Numbered from the stretch's first letter, positions 28,474-37,719 are shown. The stretch: DNA of 64,000 nucleotides from Brevibacillus invocatus (GCF_003710915.1 NZ_RHHR01000035.1:16425-80424), one strand, 5' to 3'. The notes: generated by a model not told the origin, from the letters alone. A program made the numbers and translations.

Positions 28474-28803
28474 ATGAATGTTCAGTTTAAAAAAGGTGTC
28501 CTGGAGCTGTGCGTGCTGGCGTTAGCCGCGTATCAGGACAGATACGGGTATGAACTGGTTGCGAGCATTTCTGAAAAGTTCCATATTTCCGAAGGGAGCG
28601 TTTATCCCTTGCTGCGACGTCTTACACAGGAAGGCTTGTTTGTTACGTACCTGGCAGAATCTCAGGAAGGCCCGCCTCGCAAGTACTATCGGCTGACAGA
28701 GCGAGGACGTATCTATATGAACGATCTGATCCTGGAATGGCATGTGTTCAGCCGTGGAGTGAATCAGATCATCGAGGAGGGACTTGGGTATGACGAGGCG
28801 TGA
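28474..28803 (+). CDS. PadR-family transcriptional regulator
   Basis: Short PadR winged-helix repressor of 109 residues. Visible are FKKGVLELCVLALAA, YGYELVASISEKF and the recognition-helix region ISEGSVYPLLRRLTQEGL, followed by the beta wing with PPRKYYRLTERGR. A TATAAT at 28435-28440 lies upstream and overlaps repeated AGTA sequences (28411-28414 and near 28440) that could be its operator. The last bases overlap the next gene. Such regulators commonly control the membrane-protein genes that follow. Confidence 0.88.
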   Translation: MNVQFKKGVLELCVLALAAYQDRYGYELVASISEKFHISEGSVYPLLRRLTQEGLFVTYLAESQEGPPRKYYRLTERGRIYMNDLILEWHVFSRGVNQIIEEGLGYDEA

Positions 28804-29344
28804 GTTTATCGAAGAATTGAACGCCTTGCTGGCGGATTTGCCTGACAAGGATCGCTTGGACATCCTTTCTGATTATACGGAGCATTTTTTGATCGGGTTC
28901 GAGAAGGGGAAAAGTGAACACGAAATCGCTGAGCAGTTAGGGAGCCCGAAAACAGTAGCCAGAGAAGTATGGGCTGGGTATCGTATTCATCAAGCCCAGA
29001 CAGATGCCTCCATTGGAAATATCAGCCGGGCGATTCTGGCCACCGTTAGCCTTGGTTTTTTCAATATTGTTTTTGTACTAGGGCCGTTCATGGCATTGAT
29101 TGGGGTACTCATCGCGTTTTATTCCGTAGCCATCACGCTCTTGTTTGTTCCGTTTGCCTTTGCGTTCTTTCCTCCGTTACTGGCCGACATTTCTGAGAAT
29201 CGACTTCTCATGCTGTTCGGATGCTTGACCTCAGTCGGTTTGGGGGGCATGCTGTTTATTTGGCTGCTGCGCTTGACGGTTTGGCTCTATCGACAGTTTT
29301 TGCGGTATCTCCAATTCAATGTTCAGATGATCAGGGGGAAATAA
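28790..29344 (+). CDS. DUF1700 membrane protein
   Basis: The N-terminal cytoplasmic part (about 1-75) has MTRREFIEELNALLADLPDKDRLDILSDYTEHF and IAEQLGSPKTVAREVWAGYR, characteristic of DUF1700/HAAS-type proteins. Three or four hydrophobic helices follow (residues about 80-170). I choose ATG 28790 by its distance from GGAGG 28776-28780. 184 residues. Always seen beside PadR and DUF4097 genes in Firmicutes; the molecular function is unknown, with envelope-stress sensing a common suggestion. Confidence 0.8.
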   Translation: MTRREFIEELNALLADLPDKDRLDILSDYTEHFLIGFEKGKSEHEIAEQLGSPKTVAREVWAGYRIHQAQTDASIGNISRAILATVSLGFFNIVFVLGPFMALIGVLIAFYSVAITLLFVPFAFAFFPPLLADISENRLLMLFGCLTSVGLGGMLFIWLLRLTVWLYRQFLRYLQFNVQMIRGK

Positions 29345-29345
29345 G

Positions 29346-30164
29346 ATGACCCGATGGTTAAAAAGATTGTTCCGATTCTTTTTGCTCGTATTTATCGTCG
29401 GCGCAGTAGGTTTGATCTGGCTGTTATCACAAAGGGATACACTGATCGAGGCGGGGACGGCAATCGATGAGCAGCGAACGATTGAACAAGCGGTAAAAGG
29501 GGTAGAAATCGCGACCAGCAGGGTAGATGTCAAAGTCATGTACAGCAATATCCCTACAGTTCGTATCGGATTAGTGGGCAAGGTGTCGGAAGAGCAGAGA
29601 AAGCAAATTCAATTGCAAAGCGAAGTGAAGGCTGATGGAAGCTTGCAGGTGAAGGTGATCGAACAGCAGGGTGCCAATCTGTTTTTCATGGGACGCAGCT
29701 GGCTTCAACTGCAGGTATTGCTACCCGAAACGGATGACTCCTATGATCGCTTGCAAGTAAAAACCGATACCGGTGATGTGAGCATTCATACCGTATCAGC
29801 CAAGGAGGGCAAAGTCTTCTCCAGCACGGGAGATATTGATTTGCTCGGATTTCACGGAGACACCTTGGAAGTCAAGACCGAAACAGGCGACATTAATCTA
29901 ATAGATACGCAGGCAGCCATGCAACTGACGAGCACGACAGGTGATGTGGATGTCCTGAATGTACCTGAGCTGCTGCACGCATTAAAAGTAAGCACGGAGA
30001 CTGGCGATGTTCAGATCACGTTTGCCAAACAACCAGCCGCGGTTGATTTGGACCTGGAGGCGCCGATTGGGGATATTGAAGTAGGTTGGACAAAAGGTTC
30101 CTATAGCGTGGGAGGACCGACTCTTTCGGTGAAATCCTCAACGGGAGATATTCGGATTCAATAG
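29346..30164 (+). CDS. DUF4097 beta-strand repeat membrane protein
   Basis: One N-terminal membrane anchor (about residues 8-26, FFLLVFIVGAVGLIWLLS), then a repetitive all-beta domain. The motif TGDV/TGDI recurs six times at roughly 20-residue steps between residues 140 and 272 (KTDTGDVSI, SSTGDIDL, KTETGDINL, TSTTGDVDV, STETGDVQI, SSTGDIRI), as expected for a beta-helix or solenoid. The gene starts 1 base after the DUF1700 stop behind GGGGGA. Probably an extracytoplasmic partner of that protein. Confidence 0.82.
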   Translation: MTRWLKRLFRFFLLVFIVGAVGLIWLLSQRDTLIEAGTAIDEQRTIEQAVKGVEIATSRVDVKVMYSNIPTVRIGLVGKVSEEQRKQIQLQSEVKADGSLQVKVIEQQGANLFFMGRSWLQLQVLLPETDDSYDRLQVKTDTGDVSIHTVSAKEGKVFSSTGDIDLLGFHGDTLEVKTETGDINLIDTQAAMQLTSTTGDVDVLNVPELLHALKVSTETGDVQITFAKQPAAVDLDLEAPIGDIEVGWTKGSYSVGGPTLSVKSSTGDIRIQ

Positions 30165-30254
30165 ACAAAGTTTGGCAAGAATAATGGAATAGGTTGGGAA
30201 AAGGTGAAACGATAAGATTTTGACACAAAAAAGAGCGTTTTTGTCGAAACTCAA

Positions 30255-30263
30255 TGGTATCAT
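30255..30263 (+). promoter_or_regulatory. Possible extended -10 for hemEHY
   Basis: TGGTATCAT at 30255-30263 lies 41 bases upstream of hemE. TTGACA occurs at 30220-30225 but is too far away to be its -35. Confidence 0.35.
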
Positions 30264-30304
30264 TAGGGTTGGGAAAGATTATTGTGCAAAGCGAGGTTTA
30301 TTTC

Positions 30305-31342
30305 ATGACCGCAAAACCATTTAACGATACGTTCTTAAAAGCTTGTCGAAAGGAAGCGACGGATCACGTACCAGTATGGTATATGCGTCAGGCTGGTCGT
30401 TATCAGCCTGAGTACCGGGCGATTCGCGCAAAACATACCTTTTTTGAAATGAATTACATACCGGAAGTGTGTGCGGAGGTTACCCGATTGCCTGTAGAGC
30501 AGTTGGGTGTCGATGCAGCGATTCTGTTTGCCGACATAATGACTCCGTTAAAGCCGATCGGCGTGGACGTAAATATCGAATCTGGCATCGGACCTGTCAT
30601 CGCCAATCCAATCGAGTCCCTGGCCGACGTCGAGCGTTTGAGCGATTTGGACCCAGAGACACACGTCCCTTATATTCTGGAATCCATCAAGATTTTGCGT
30701 CAGCAGCTTTCTGTTCCGCTGATTGGCTTTGCAGGTGCTCCGTTTACATTGGCCAGCTACATGATCGAAGGTGGCCCGTCCAAGCATTATCACAAAACCA
30801 AATCCTTCATGTACACCGAACCAGTAGCATGGCAGGCATTGATGGATAAACTGGGAGACCTGACCATCACTTATCTGAAAGCACAAATTCGGGCGGGGGC
30901 TCAGGCAGTGCAAGTATTTGACTCCTGGGTAGGGGCTTTGAACGACGAAGATTACCGGACTTTCATTGCACCTGTCATGAACCGGATTTTCTCTGCACTT
31001 CGCCAGACGGATGTACCGACGATCTATTTCGGTGTAGGGACAGGACATCTTCTGCAAGAATGGAACCGCTTGCCTGTAGATGTAGTGGGACTCGACTGGC
31101 GCACTTCGATCACCACTGCACGTGAACTTGGAGTGACCAAGGCGCTGCAAGGTAACCTCGATCCGACACTGTTGCTGGCTCCATGGGAAAAGCTCGAGTC
31201 CAAAGCGCAAGAGATCCTGGCTGAGGGAACCAAGAAGCCTGGTTTCATCTTTAACCTGGGACATGGCGTGTTCCCAGACGCAAAAGTGGAGACACTGCAA
31301 AAATTGACCCAACTGATTCATAGCTACAAGACAGGGCAGTAA
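30305..31342 (+). CDS. hemE: Uroporphyrinogen decarboxylase
   Basis: Removes four carboxyls from uroporphyrinogen III to give coproporphyrinogen III. The signature [16 protein letters not shown] at about residues 21-36 and the [14 protein letters not shown] segment are diagnostic, with the late HGVFPDA motif. I place the start at ATG 30305 ([11 protein letters not shown]), matching family N-termini. 345 residues. First gene of hemE-hemH-hemY. Confidence 0.96.
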   Translation: MTAKPFNDTFLKACRKEATDHVPVWYMRQAGRYQPEYRAIRAKHTFFEMNYIPEVCAEVTRLPVEQLGVDAAILFADIMTPLKPIGVDVNIESGIGPVIANPIESLADVERLSDLDPETHVPYILESIKILRQQLSVPLIGFAGAPFTLASYMIEGGPSKHYHKTKSFMYTEPVAWQALMDKLGDLTITYLKAQIRAGAQAVQVFDSWVGALNDEDYRTFIAPVMNRIFSALRQTDVPTIYFGVGTGHLLQEWNRLPVDVVGLDWRTSITTARELGVTKALQGNLDPTLLLAPWEKLESKAQEILAEGTKKPGFIFNLGHGVFPDAKVETLQKLTQLIHSYKTGQ

Positions 31343-31360
31343 TCAGGAGGTGCGTGAAGG

Positions 31361-32293
31361 ATGTCTAAACAAAAAACGGGACTGCTGCTGATGGCGTATG
31401 GTACGCCACGCACGCCCGATGAAATCGAGCCTTACTATACGCATATTCGCCGTGGGCGCAAGCCGTCCCAGGAGCATCTCGACGATTTGGTCTCACGCTA
31501 TGAAGCGGTAGGGGGATTGAACCGTTTTGCCGAAATTACGGACGAGCAGGTTCAAGAGCTGGAAAAAGAAATGAATAAGCGCTACCCGGATCGTGAATTT
31601 GCGGGCTACCTGGGGTTGAAGCATATCTCGCCATTCATTGAGGATGCAGTCGACAAAATGAAGCAGGATGGCGTAGAGGAAGCGATCAGCCTGGTGCTGG
31701 CCCCTCACTATTCAACTTACAGCGTCAAAGAGTACAACGGACGGGCTAAAGCGCATGCAGAAGCCATCGGCGGGCCGAACATTCGCAGCATCGAGAGCTG
31801 GTACCTGGAGCCTGGCTTCATCTCCTACTGGGTGAGTGTGATTCAAGAAGTCTTTGCATCCATGTCCGCTGCCGAACGAGAGAAGGCAGTCGTGATTTTT
31901 TCGGCACACAGCCTTCCGGAGAAGATACTTCACTCCGGCGATCCTTATCCACAGCAGCTCGAGGAAACTGCCAAGCTCATTGCAGAGCAAGCAGGCATAG
32001 CGAACTTTGCGATTGGTTGGCAAAGCGCTGGAAATACACCTGAGCCTTGGCTGGGGCCTGATGTACAGGACTTGACCAGAGAATTGCATGCCAAACACGG
32101 ATACCAGGCATTTGTCTATTGTCCAGTCGGGTTTATTGCAGAGCATCTGGAAGTTTTGTATGACAACGATGTGGAATGTAAGTCAGTAACAGAAGAGTTG
32201 GGCGTGCACTACTACCGTCCTCCGATGCCGAATGCCAGACCAGCTTTTATCTCCAGTCTGGCGGATGCCATCGAGAAAAAGTTGGTAGACTAG
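31361..32293 (+). CDS. hemH: Coproporphyrin III ferrochelatase
   Basis: In Firmicutes this enzyme inserts iron into coproporphyrin III to make coproheme (CpfC). Key residues are His183 (FSAHSLP) and Glu264 (EHLEVLYD). There is no C-terminal iron-sulfur cysteine cluster. 310 residues, the soluble Gram-positive size. It starts 18 bases after hemE behind AGGAGGTG. Confidence 0.96.
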   Translation: MSKQKTGLLLMAYGTPRTPDEIEPYYTHIRRGRKPSQEHLDDLVSRYEAVGGLNRFAEITDEQVQELEKEMNKRYPDREFAGYLGLKHISPFIEDAVDKMKQDGVEEAISLVLAPHYSTYSVKEYNGRAKAHAEAIGGPNIRSIESWYLEPGFISYWVSVIQEVFASMSAAEREKAVVIFSAHSLPEKILHSGDPYPQQLEETAKLIAEQAGIANFAIGWQSAGNTPEPWLGPDVQDLTRELHAKHGYQAFVYCPVGFIAEHLEVLYDNDVECKSVTEELGVHYYRPPMPNARPAFISSLADAIEKKLVD

Positions 32294-32306
32294 GGGTTCG
32301 ATCAAG

Positions 32307-33716
32307 ATGAGTGAGACAACCTATCACATTACGATTATTGGTGGCGGCATCACAGGTCTGAGTGCCGCCTTTTATTTGCATCAGGAAATCGAGGCAAAGA
32401 ACTTGCCTGTTCGCATTCAATTGATTGAGGAAGCAGATCGTTTGGGCGGCAAGATTAAAACCTGGAGACATGAGGGGTACGTCATCGAGCTTGGACCGGA
32501 CTCCTTTCTGGAGCGAAAAGGAAGTGCGGCCCAATTGGCACGGGATTTGGGATTGCAGGATGAACTGGTGCGCAATAGTACTGGTCAATCTTATATTTAT
32601 CACCAGGATCGCCTGCTCCCGATTCCAGAAGGTGCCGTCATGGGTGTACCGACGAAGCTCATGCCATTTGTGCGAACGGATCTGATCTCCTGGCCAGGAA
32701 AGCTCAGGGCGGCAGCCGATCTGTTTTTACCCGCATCCAAGGGGTACGAGGATCGCTCAGTCGGAGAATTTTTTCGACGCAGATTGGGCGACGAGGTGAT
32801 TGAAAACCTGATCCAGCCGCTCCTGTCCGGCGTCTATTCGGGAGATATCGACAATCTCAGTCTATTGTCCAGCTTTCCGCAATACGCAAAAATGGAACAA
32901 CAGCATCGCAGTCTGATTCTGGCGATGAAGCATTCCAGGCCACAGACAAAGGAACCGGGCAAACCCAAGGGAATCTTTCTTACGCTGAACAGCGGTTTGG
33001 AAACGCTCATCGAGGAAATGGAGAAGCGATTGCCGGCAGACGCTATCTGGAAAGGGACAGGCTTGGAGAAGCTGACAAAGCGTGAAAACGGAGGCTACAT
33101 CCTGACGATGAAGGATGGACGTGTGGTGGAGACGGACGCTGTATTGCTGACGTTGCCGCATGCGATTACGGAGCCGCTGCTTCGCCCTTATGTTGAGACT
33201 CCGACACTTCCAAAGGCCAAACCGCATATGGTCGCAACGATCGCGATGGGTTTTCCCGAGGAGGCGTTGGATCAGCGCCTGAACGGCACGGGCTTTATCG
33301 TGCCACGCAACTCGGGAGCCAGAATCACGGCCTGCACCTGGGCGCATCGCAAGTGGCCGCATACGACGCCAAAAGGCAAAGCGTTATTGAGATGCTTTGT
33401 TGGAAGGGCAACTGAACAGTCCTTTATGAGCATGTCAGATGAAGAGATCGTTCAGATGGTCTTGCAGGATCTGCGCAAAATCATGACGATTGAACAAGAA
33501 CCAGACTTTTATCGGGTGACCAGACTTCAAAATGCGATTCCGTACGTTGTCGGACATCAGGATTGGGTGAAGGAAGTTCGCGCCAAAGTAGAGGCAGCGC
33601 TGCCTGACGTTCACTTGGCCGGGGCTTCGTACAGTGGCGTAGGCGTACCGGATTGTATAGACCAAGGTAAAAAAGCGGTTCTAGATTTGCTGGCATCCAT
33701 CCAACCGGGGAGATAA
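32307..33716 (+). CDS. hemY: Coproporphyrinogen III oxidase / HemY-type (CgoX)
   Basis: FAD enzyme that oxidises coproporphyrinogen III to coproporphyrin III in the Gram-positive heme route. The dinucleotide-binding motif IIGGGITGLSAAFYL lies near the N-terminus and the GGKIKTWRHEGYVIELGPDSFL segment is family-specific. The C-terminal FAD motif GVGVPDCIDQGKKA is intact. 469 residues. It begins 13 bases after hemH. No hemQ (ChdC), needed for the final step, is in the window. Confidence 0.95.
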   Translation: MSETTYHITIIGGGITGLSAAFYLHQEIEAKNLPVRIQLIEEADRLGGKIKTWRHEGYVIELGPDSFLERKGSAAQLARDLGLQDELVRNSTGQSYIYHQDRLLPIPEGAVMGVPTKLMPFVRTDLISWPGKLRAAADLFLPASKGYEDRSVGEFFRRRLGDEVIENLIQPLLSGVYSGDIDNLSLLSSFPQYAKMEQQHRSLILAMKHSRPQTKEPGKPKGIFLTLNSGLETLIEEMEKRLPADAIWKGTGLEKLTKRENGGYILTMKDGRVVETDAVLLTLPHAITEPLLRPYVETPTLPKAKPHMVATIAMGFPEEALDQRLNGTGFIVPRNSGARITACTWAHRKWPHTTPKGKALLRCFVGRATEQSFMSMSDEEIVQMVLQDLRKIMTIEQEPDFYRVTRLQNAIPYVVGHQDWVKEVRAKVEAALPDVHLAGASYSGVGVPDCIDQGKKAVLDLLASIQPGR

Positions 33717-33729
33717 TCCCCGGTTTTTT
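33703..33729 (+). terminator. Terminator of hemEHY
   Basis: AACCGGGGA 33703-33711 pairs with TCCCCGGTT 33717-33725, with a T-run to 33729. The hemY stop codon (33714-33716) lies in the loop. Confidence 0.88.
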
Positions 33730-33761
33730 CGTTTATCAGGTGCTAAACGACTCGTCCCGTC

Positions 33762-33770
33762 CATATAGTA
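33762..33770 (+). promoter_or_regulatory. Possible mother-cell sigma-E/K -10 for spoVID
   Basis: CATATAGTA at 33762-33770 fits the sigma-K -10 (CATAnnnTA) and is one base off the sigma-E -10. No convincing -35 for either factor is visible. Bacillus spoVID is known to be sigma-E-dependent. Confidence 0.35.
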
Positions 33771-33806
33771 TAGGGAAATGTCCTGCACCTGAAAGGAGGA
33801 TCACGA

Positions 33807-35363
33807 ATGGCATTACAGGATGGACTACTCTCGTTTACCATCAAGGAGACCATTTTCCTCTCATCTGATAGAGCCGGAATTGGCGAGCTGCAAGAGTTGG
33901 AGCTCGTTCCGGATGTAGAGGTATTGGAGAATCAGTCCTATGTCTCCATTACAGGCTGCCTGCAGCTGTTTGGGAAGTACGAGCCGATCAGAGAACCTGC
34001 TGAACCAACCAGCGGTGGAACGGAAACTCTGATCGAGGCGATGAACTTCTCGCCGTTTCGGCAGGTCGGAGGTGAACGATCTGTCTACGGCTGGGAAGAG
34101 CAGATCGGGCACCGGATTCCGCTCAACATTACCATTCCCGTAGAACGGATTGCAGAGATGGGAGATATCTACGCGGTCGTTGACAGTGTCGATTACAGGC
34201 TTGAATCTCCGCATCAAATGCTGGTAGAGGCGGAATTGAAGATCGCTGGAATTCAATTCACAAACCAGGCAGAATCAGAGCCCCAGAAAGAGATGGCTGT
34301 TCCGTACGCAGAAGGATATCATGCCGTACCCGCCAGCCAGGAAGATTCCTGGGAGTTTTCTCATGCGGCAGTTGAAGGGGATGATCTCCTGGAGGAGCCT
34401 TCCCTGGATGAAATTGAGCAAAAGCTGAGCGCATTGGAGCAAGAGATGGAAAGACAGGCACAGACAGTATCCTTTGAATCAGAGGAGTCGCCTTCCTTGT
34501 ACGATGCACCTGCGATACCGGTTTCTTCCCATCAGACTTCGAGAACAGAGAGCTACGGGGAAGTGTCTGAGGAATCATTGGCCGAGTATGAATATGCACA
34601 AATAGAGTCCTGGCAGCATGTGGCACAAAGTCAAACACAGGATTTATCTGCCTACGAGCAAGTCCTGGCTCAGGAAGACTATGAAGAAAGATTGGCTGTC
34701 GACGGACCAAACAAGGAAAATGAAGAACTTGTCCTGGCGATCCATGAACCGCAAGAAGTGCAGGATGTAGATTTCACCTCAGTGTCCGTGGAGGAGCGAA
34801 CATCGAGTGAATCTAACGACGAATCGTATGAAGAGTCGTATGAAAGCCAGTCTGTATTCGCCAATGAAGAGCAAGAAAGCCACGAACTTGCAGTCAATTC
34901 GGAAGAAGCGGTCGAAGATGAGGAATTGGCTGAAGCAGCCGAAGTGATGGCGAATGCAGATGTAGAAGAGCAGGAGGAAGAAGTCGAGGTACGAATCGCG
35001 ATTTCAGGCAAGCCATCTAGAGAAGAAGCAGGCAACCTGAACATCACGTCAATCTTCTCAAATGCGAGCAGGGCGAAGCAGGATGCAGAATCGTTGCAAG
35101 CCGAATCGTCTTCCAGCTCCTCCAAGAAAGCATCGCTGCAGGAAGCCAACCCAAGTACACTGGAAGCCATGCAGAATTTGTCTTCCTTTGTTCGTAGTCG
35201 GGAAGAGAGAACCAGCCAGCTCAAGCTGTGCATCATTCAAAAGGAAGAAACGCTGGAGCTGATTTCACAGCGGTACTCATTACCCGTATCCAGGCTGGTG
35301 GAAGTAAACCGACTGACAACTGATCAGCTTGTGGCCGGGCAAATCCTGTACATTCCACAGTGA
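33807..35363 (+). CDS. spoVID: Stage VI sporulation protein D, coat-encasement scaffold
   Basis: Coat morphogenetic protein that drives spore encasement. The N-terminal domain (about 1-150; LSFTIKETIFL, ELELVPDVEVLENQSYVSITGCLQL) matches SpoVID. A long, very acidic, low-complexity middle (about 155-400, rich in Glu, Ser and Gln) follows. A C-terminal LysM domain (about 470-518: CIIQKEETLELISQRYSLPVSRLVEVNRL) should bind the peptidoglycan or lipid II of the forespore. ATG 33807 follows AAAGGAGG. 518 residues, slightly shorter than in B. subtilis. It is followed by two coat-type kinases. Confidence 0.9.
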   Translation: MALQDGLLSFTIKETIFLSSDRAGIGELQELELVPDVEVLENQSYVSITGCLQLFGKYEPIREPAEPTSGGTETLIEAMNFSPFRQVGGERSVYGWEEQIGHRIPLNITIPVERIAEMGDIYAVVDSVDYRLESPHQMLVEAELKIAGIQFTNQAESEPQKEMAVPYAEGYHAVPASQEDSWEFSHAAVEGDDLLEEPSLDEIEQKLSALEQEMERQAQTVSFESEESPSLYDAPAIPVSSHQTSRTESYGEVSEESLAEYEYAQIESWQHVAQSQTQDLSAYEQVLAQEDYEERLAVDGPNKENEELVLAIHEPQEVQDVDFTSVSVEERTSSESNDESYEESYESQSVFANEEQESHELAVNSEEAVEDEELAEAAEVMANADVEEQEEEVEVRIAISGKPSREEAGNLNITSIFSNASRAKQDAESLQAESSSSSSKKASLQEANPSTLEAMQNLSSFVRSREERTSQLKLCIIQKEETLELISQRYSLPVSRLVEVNRLTTDQLVAGQILYIPQ

Positions 35364-35376
35364 GGAGTGGAGGACT

Positions 35377-36375
35377 GTGGACAAAATGGATCTCCAAGAG
35401 ATTTGTCAACAGTATCGGGCACGTGTGATCCGTGTAACGCCACTTGAAGATTATTACTTGCTGGAAACCAACCGAGGTCCCAAAGAACTCCGGGTATGGC
35501 CGCGCGTGGATGTGATGCGCTGGTCGTTTGCATGGCGCGAACGACTGGCGCGTCAAGGTTTTCGCGGTCTGGAGCGCTTTATTCGGACGCGAGAGTCGAA
35601 GCCATTTGTCATCGTGGGAAAGCGTGGCGTGACGATGACGGATCATCAGCGCCATATCGAAGCCTGTCAGTCCAATCAGGAAGTAGCCCGCCAAACGGGA
35701 CGTGTGATCGGCATGATGCATACAGCCCAACAGGAAAGTCCTTTGCTTTCCGGCTTGGAGTACCTCAATCAGGAAAAGCTGAAAGCGGAGACGGCGTGGA
35801 ATCGCGCAAAAGCGCTGTTCGCATCCTATCGCAGGAGTCGCGCAGGAGAGGCCCGAGGCGAGCGGTGGGTGGCAGAACTGATGCCGTCGCTTCTCCAGCG
35901 AATGGAGCGTTCTTATGCCATGCTCTCTCACTCGAGCATTTCTGCGGATCAGATAGGGGTATCTCATCGGGACCTGACGCGCGACAACTGGGGAATGGTG
36001 AACGACAAGCTGTTTATACGCGGATTTTTTCGTCCCACATTATCTGTACAGCTACGTGATGTGGCGAATTATTTACGCGAAATGCACCTGACACATGGCG
36101 ACTTTTCGCAGGTCGATTCCTTTTTGGATGGGTATCAGGAAAAGAAGCCGCTAACCTATGGGGAATACACACTCCTGCTAGCATTCATGGCTCGTCCCCG
36201 GGAAGTGTGGAATAGTGTGGAGGACTACGTGACACGACTCTCGCACGAGCAGCAGGTGCCAACGACAGGTATAGAGCGGGCCCTGGAATCTCAGCAGTCT
36301 GTTGACCAACTGCTGCGACATATTGCTGACCGTGCCGAGCGAGCAAGGGGTGAAGGCAGCCGTGAGTCGCCATGA
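35377..36375 (+). CDS. CotS-like kinase-fold protein, first of two
   Basis: Aminoglycoside-phosphotransferase-like protein of the spore-coat CotS/YsxE group, 332 residues. The catalytic-loop equivalent SHRDLTRDNWG is present with its Asp and Asn. The downstream metal-binding segment, normally like IDFDxA, reads FIRGFFRPT and lacks its aspartate. GTG 35377 follows GAGGAG 35362-35367; ATG 35386 is an alternative. It starts 13 bases after spoVID and overlaps the next gene. Probably a coat-associated or mother-cell protein of uncertain catalytic ability. Confidence 0.75.
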   Translation: MDKMDLQEICQQYRARVIRVTPLEDYYLLETNRGPKELRVWPRVDVMRWSFAWRERLARQGFRGLERFIRTRESKPFVIVGKRGVTMTDHQRHIEACQSNQEVARQTGRVIGMMHTAQQESPLLSGLEYLNQEKLKAETAWNRAKALFASYRRSRAGEARGERWVAELMPSLLQRMERSYAMLSHSSISADQIGVSHRDLTRDNWGMVNDKLFIRGFFRPTLSVQLRDVANYLREMHLTHGDFSQVDSFLDGYQEKKPLTYGEYTLLLAFMARPREVWNSVEDYVTRLSHEQQVPTTGIERALESQQSVDQLLRHIADRAERARGEGSRESP

Positions 36376-37357
36376 GGATATTTTCCCGTTGTTTCAGGAA
36401 TACGACATGTTTGCGCAGACGATAGACGTGGTCAAGGAGCCTAATGTCTTTAAAGCTACGACTCCCTACGGCATGTTCGTCTGCAAAAAATCGCCGGTTC
36501 CCAGCCAGCGAATATCGCAGGTGAGCAATATCCTGCGTCAGCTGCAGCAACGTGGTTGGGATGGGGCAGTGCCATACATTTACACCAAGTATGATGATCC
36601 TTTTGTGCAGCTCGATGAACAGGTGTATTATCTGACACGTTGGCAGCCAGGAGGTGAACAATGGGAGGATCAACCGCTCGCGTGGGCGACGCCTTGCTTG
36701 GAAAGGCTTGCAGAGCTGCATCATCTGACACAGAACTACCGGTTTGATGATCCACGGCAGGTGGAACCTCTGATTGATTCCTTGCTGAACAGATGGCAAT
36801 TGTGGCTGGGGCAGATGCAAAAGGCAGCGGAGGAAGCCCGGTTGCGCACCTATCAATCTCCATTCGACATCGTCTTTCTGGCGAATCAGGGATTTATTGC
36901 CGATATGGCCAATCAAGCCATGGAGCTGCTCACGGAGTGGAGAGAGCGTCATCAGACACACGCCCATTTTCGCTTGTCCCTGATTCACGGCTATCCGCAT
37001 CCGGCTCATGTCATACCGGATCGGACTGGTAAAGGTCGACTCATCAATTTTGATCGTGCTGTCTTTGATACACCGATCCGTGATCTGACCTTGTTTTACC
37101 GGACGTATTTTCATATGACTGGCGACCAGTCCGGCGCTTCCCAGCTGTTTCATCGGTATGCGGCGATTTTTCCGCTACGGCCAGATGAGATCGAGCTGCT
37201 TGCCGCTTTTCTTAGCTACCCGGAGAGAGTAATGCGCGACATTGACATTTATTACAATGGGAAGCGGGAGTGGAATGAGCTTTACGCGGTCAAGCGACTG
37301 GAAAAAGATATGGACCGTTTGATGCGGCTGCATCGCTGGGTCCAGCAAGCTTTTTAA
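36362..37357 (+). CDS. ysxE: YsxE/CotS-like kinase-fold protein, second of two
   Basis: Second coat-type kinase-fold protein, 331 residues. Its N-lobe (TIDVVKEPNVFKATTPYGMFVCKKSP) and the hinge region VYYLTRWQPGGEQWED resemble YsxE of Bacillus subtilis, the gene that follows spoVID there. The catalytic loop reads LIHGYPHPAHV, so the HGD aspartate is Tyr and the loop Asn is His. The metal-binding LINFDRAVFD is intact. GTG 36362 lies 9 bases after AAGGGGTG; GTG 36350 is an alternative. It overlaps the previous gene by 14 bases. Confidence 0.75.
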   Translation: MSRHEDIFPLFQEYDMFAQTIDVVKEPNVFKATTPYGMFVCKKSPVPSQRISQVSNILRQLQQRGWDGAVPYIYTKYDDPFVQLDEQVYYLTRWQPGGEQWEDQPLAWATPCLERLAELHHLTQNYRFDDPRQVEPLIDSLLNRWQLWLGQMQKAAEEARLRTYQSPFDIVFLANQGFIADMANQAMELLTEWRERHQTHAHFRLSLIHGYPHPAHVIPDRTGKGRLINFDRAVFDTPIRDLTLFYRTYFHMTGDQSGASQLFHRYAAIFPLRPDEIELLAAFLSYPERVMRDIDIYYNGKREWNELYAVKRLEKDMDRLMRLHRWVQQAF

Positions 37358-37360
37358 CAA

Positions 37361-37394
37361 TCAACGTCTCGAACAGTGGGACGTTGATTTTTTT
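37361..37394 (+). terminator. Terminator after the spoVID operon
   Basis: TCAACGTC 37361-37368 pairs with GACGTTGA 37380-37387, then seven T's. Confidence 0.88.
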
Positions 37395-37406
37395 GTGCTC
37401 GAAGGT

Positions 37407-37589
37407 TTAAAGCCAATCCAACACGATCGCTACATAGACAAAGGCAAGGATTCCTAGCAGCACGACATCGAAGGATGTAGGAAAGATGATCGTGCGGACA
37501 AATTGAAATATGATCAGAGGTAGCAGGATCTGCTTACATCCAAATTTAATTCGCAAAAAAGTAGGATTGTACTTCCAGCGAAAGTTCAT
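37407..37589 (-). CDS. Small membrane protein of unknown function
   Basis: A 60-residue reverse-strand gene. The second ATG (37589-37587) has a GAGGTGAT site at the correct distance and is chosen over ATG 37613. A basic N-terminus (MNFRWKYNPTFLRIKFGCKQ) is followed by two hydrophobic helices (LLPLIIFQFVRTIIF and DVVLLGILAFVYVAIVL). No family is recognised. It diverges from the PP2C gene, with an inverted repeat CCAGCAT/ATGCTGG at 37607-37626 between them. Confidence 0.62.
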   Translation of the reverse strand: MNFRWKYNPTFLRIKFGCKQILLPLIIFQFVRTIIFPTSFDVVLLGILAFVYVAIVLDWL

Positions 37590-37719
37590 CTCGAAATCAC
37601 CTCGTTCCAGCATATGCGGATGCTGGTGGGACAGTGCTAGTCATCCCTATGCAGGTTTGAAACGACTGAAAAGGGGGAAGGGCAAGAGAAACGAACCTAT
37701 ACGATGCAAGGTGATAAAG

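Noticed and set aside
30220..30246. TTGACA with A/T-rich inverted repeat before hemE
   Set aside because: The spacing to any -10 is wrong, and the stem has a bulge and no clean T-tract, so I call it neither promoter nor terminator.
36302..36361. Upstream TTG start for the second coat-type kinase
   Set aside because: No ribosome site; the added residues (TNCCDILLTVPSEQG) overlap the previous gene and do not fit the family.
37607..37626. Inverted repeat CCAGCAT/ATGCTGG as a transcription terminator
   Set aside because: It has no T-tract and lies between divergent starts; an operator is possible but unsupported, so it is only mentioned with the small membrane protein.
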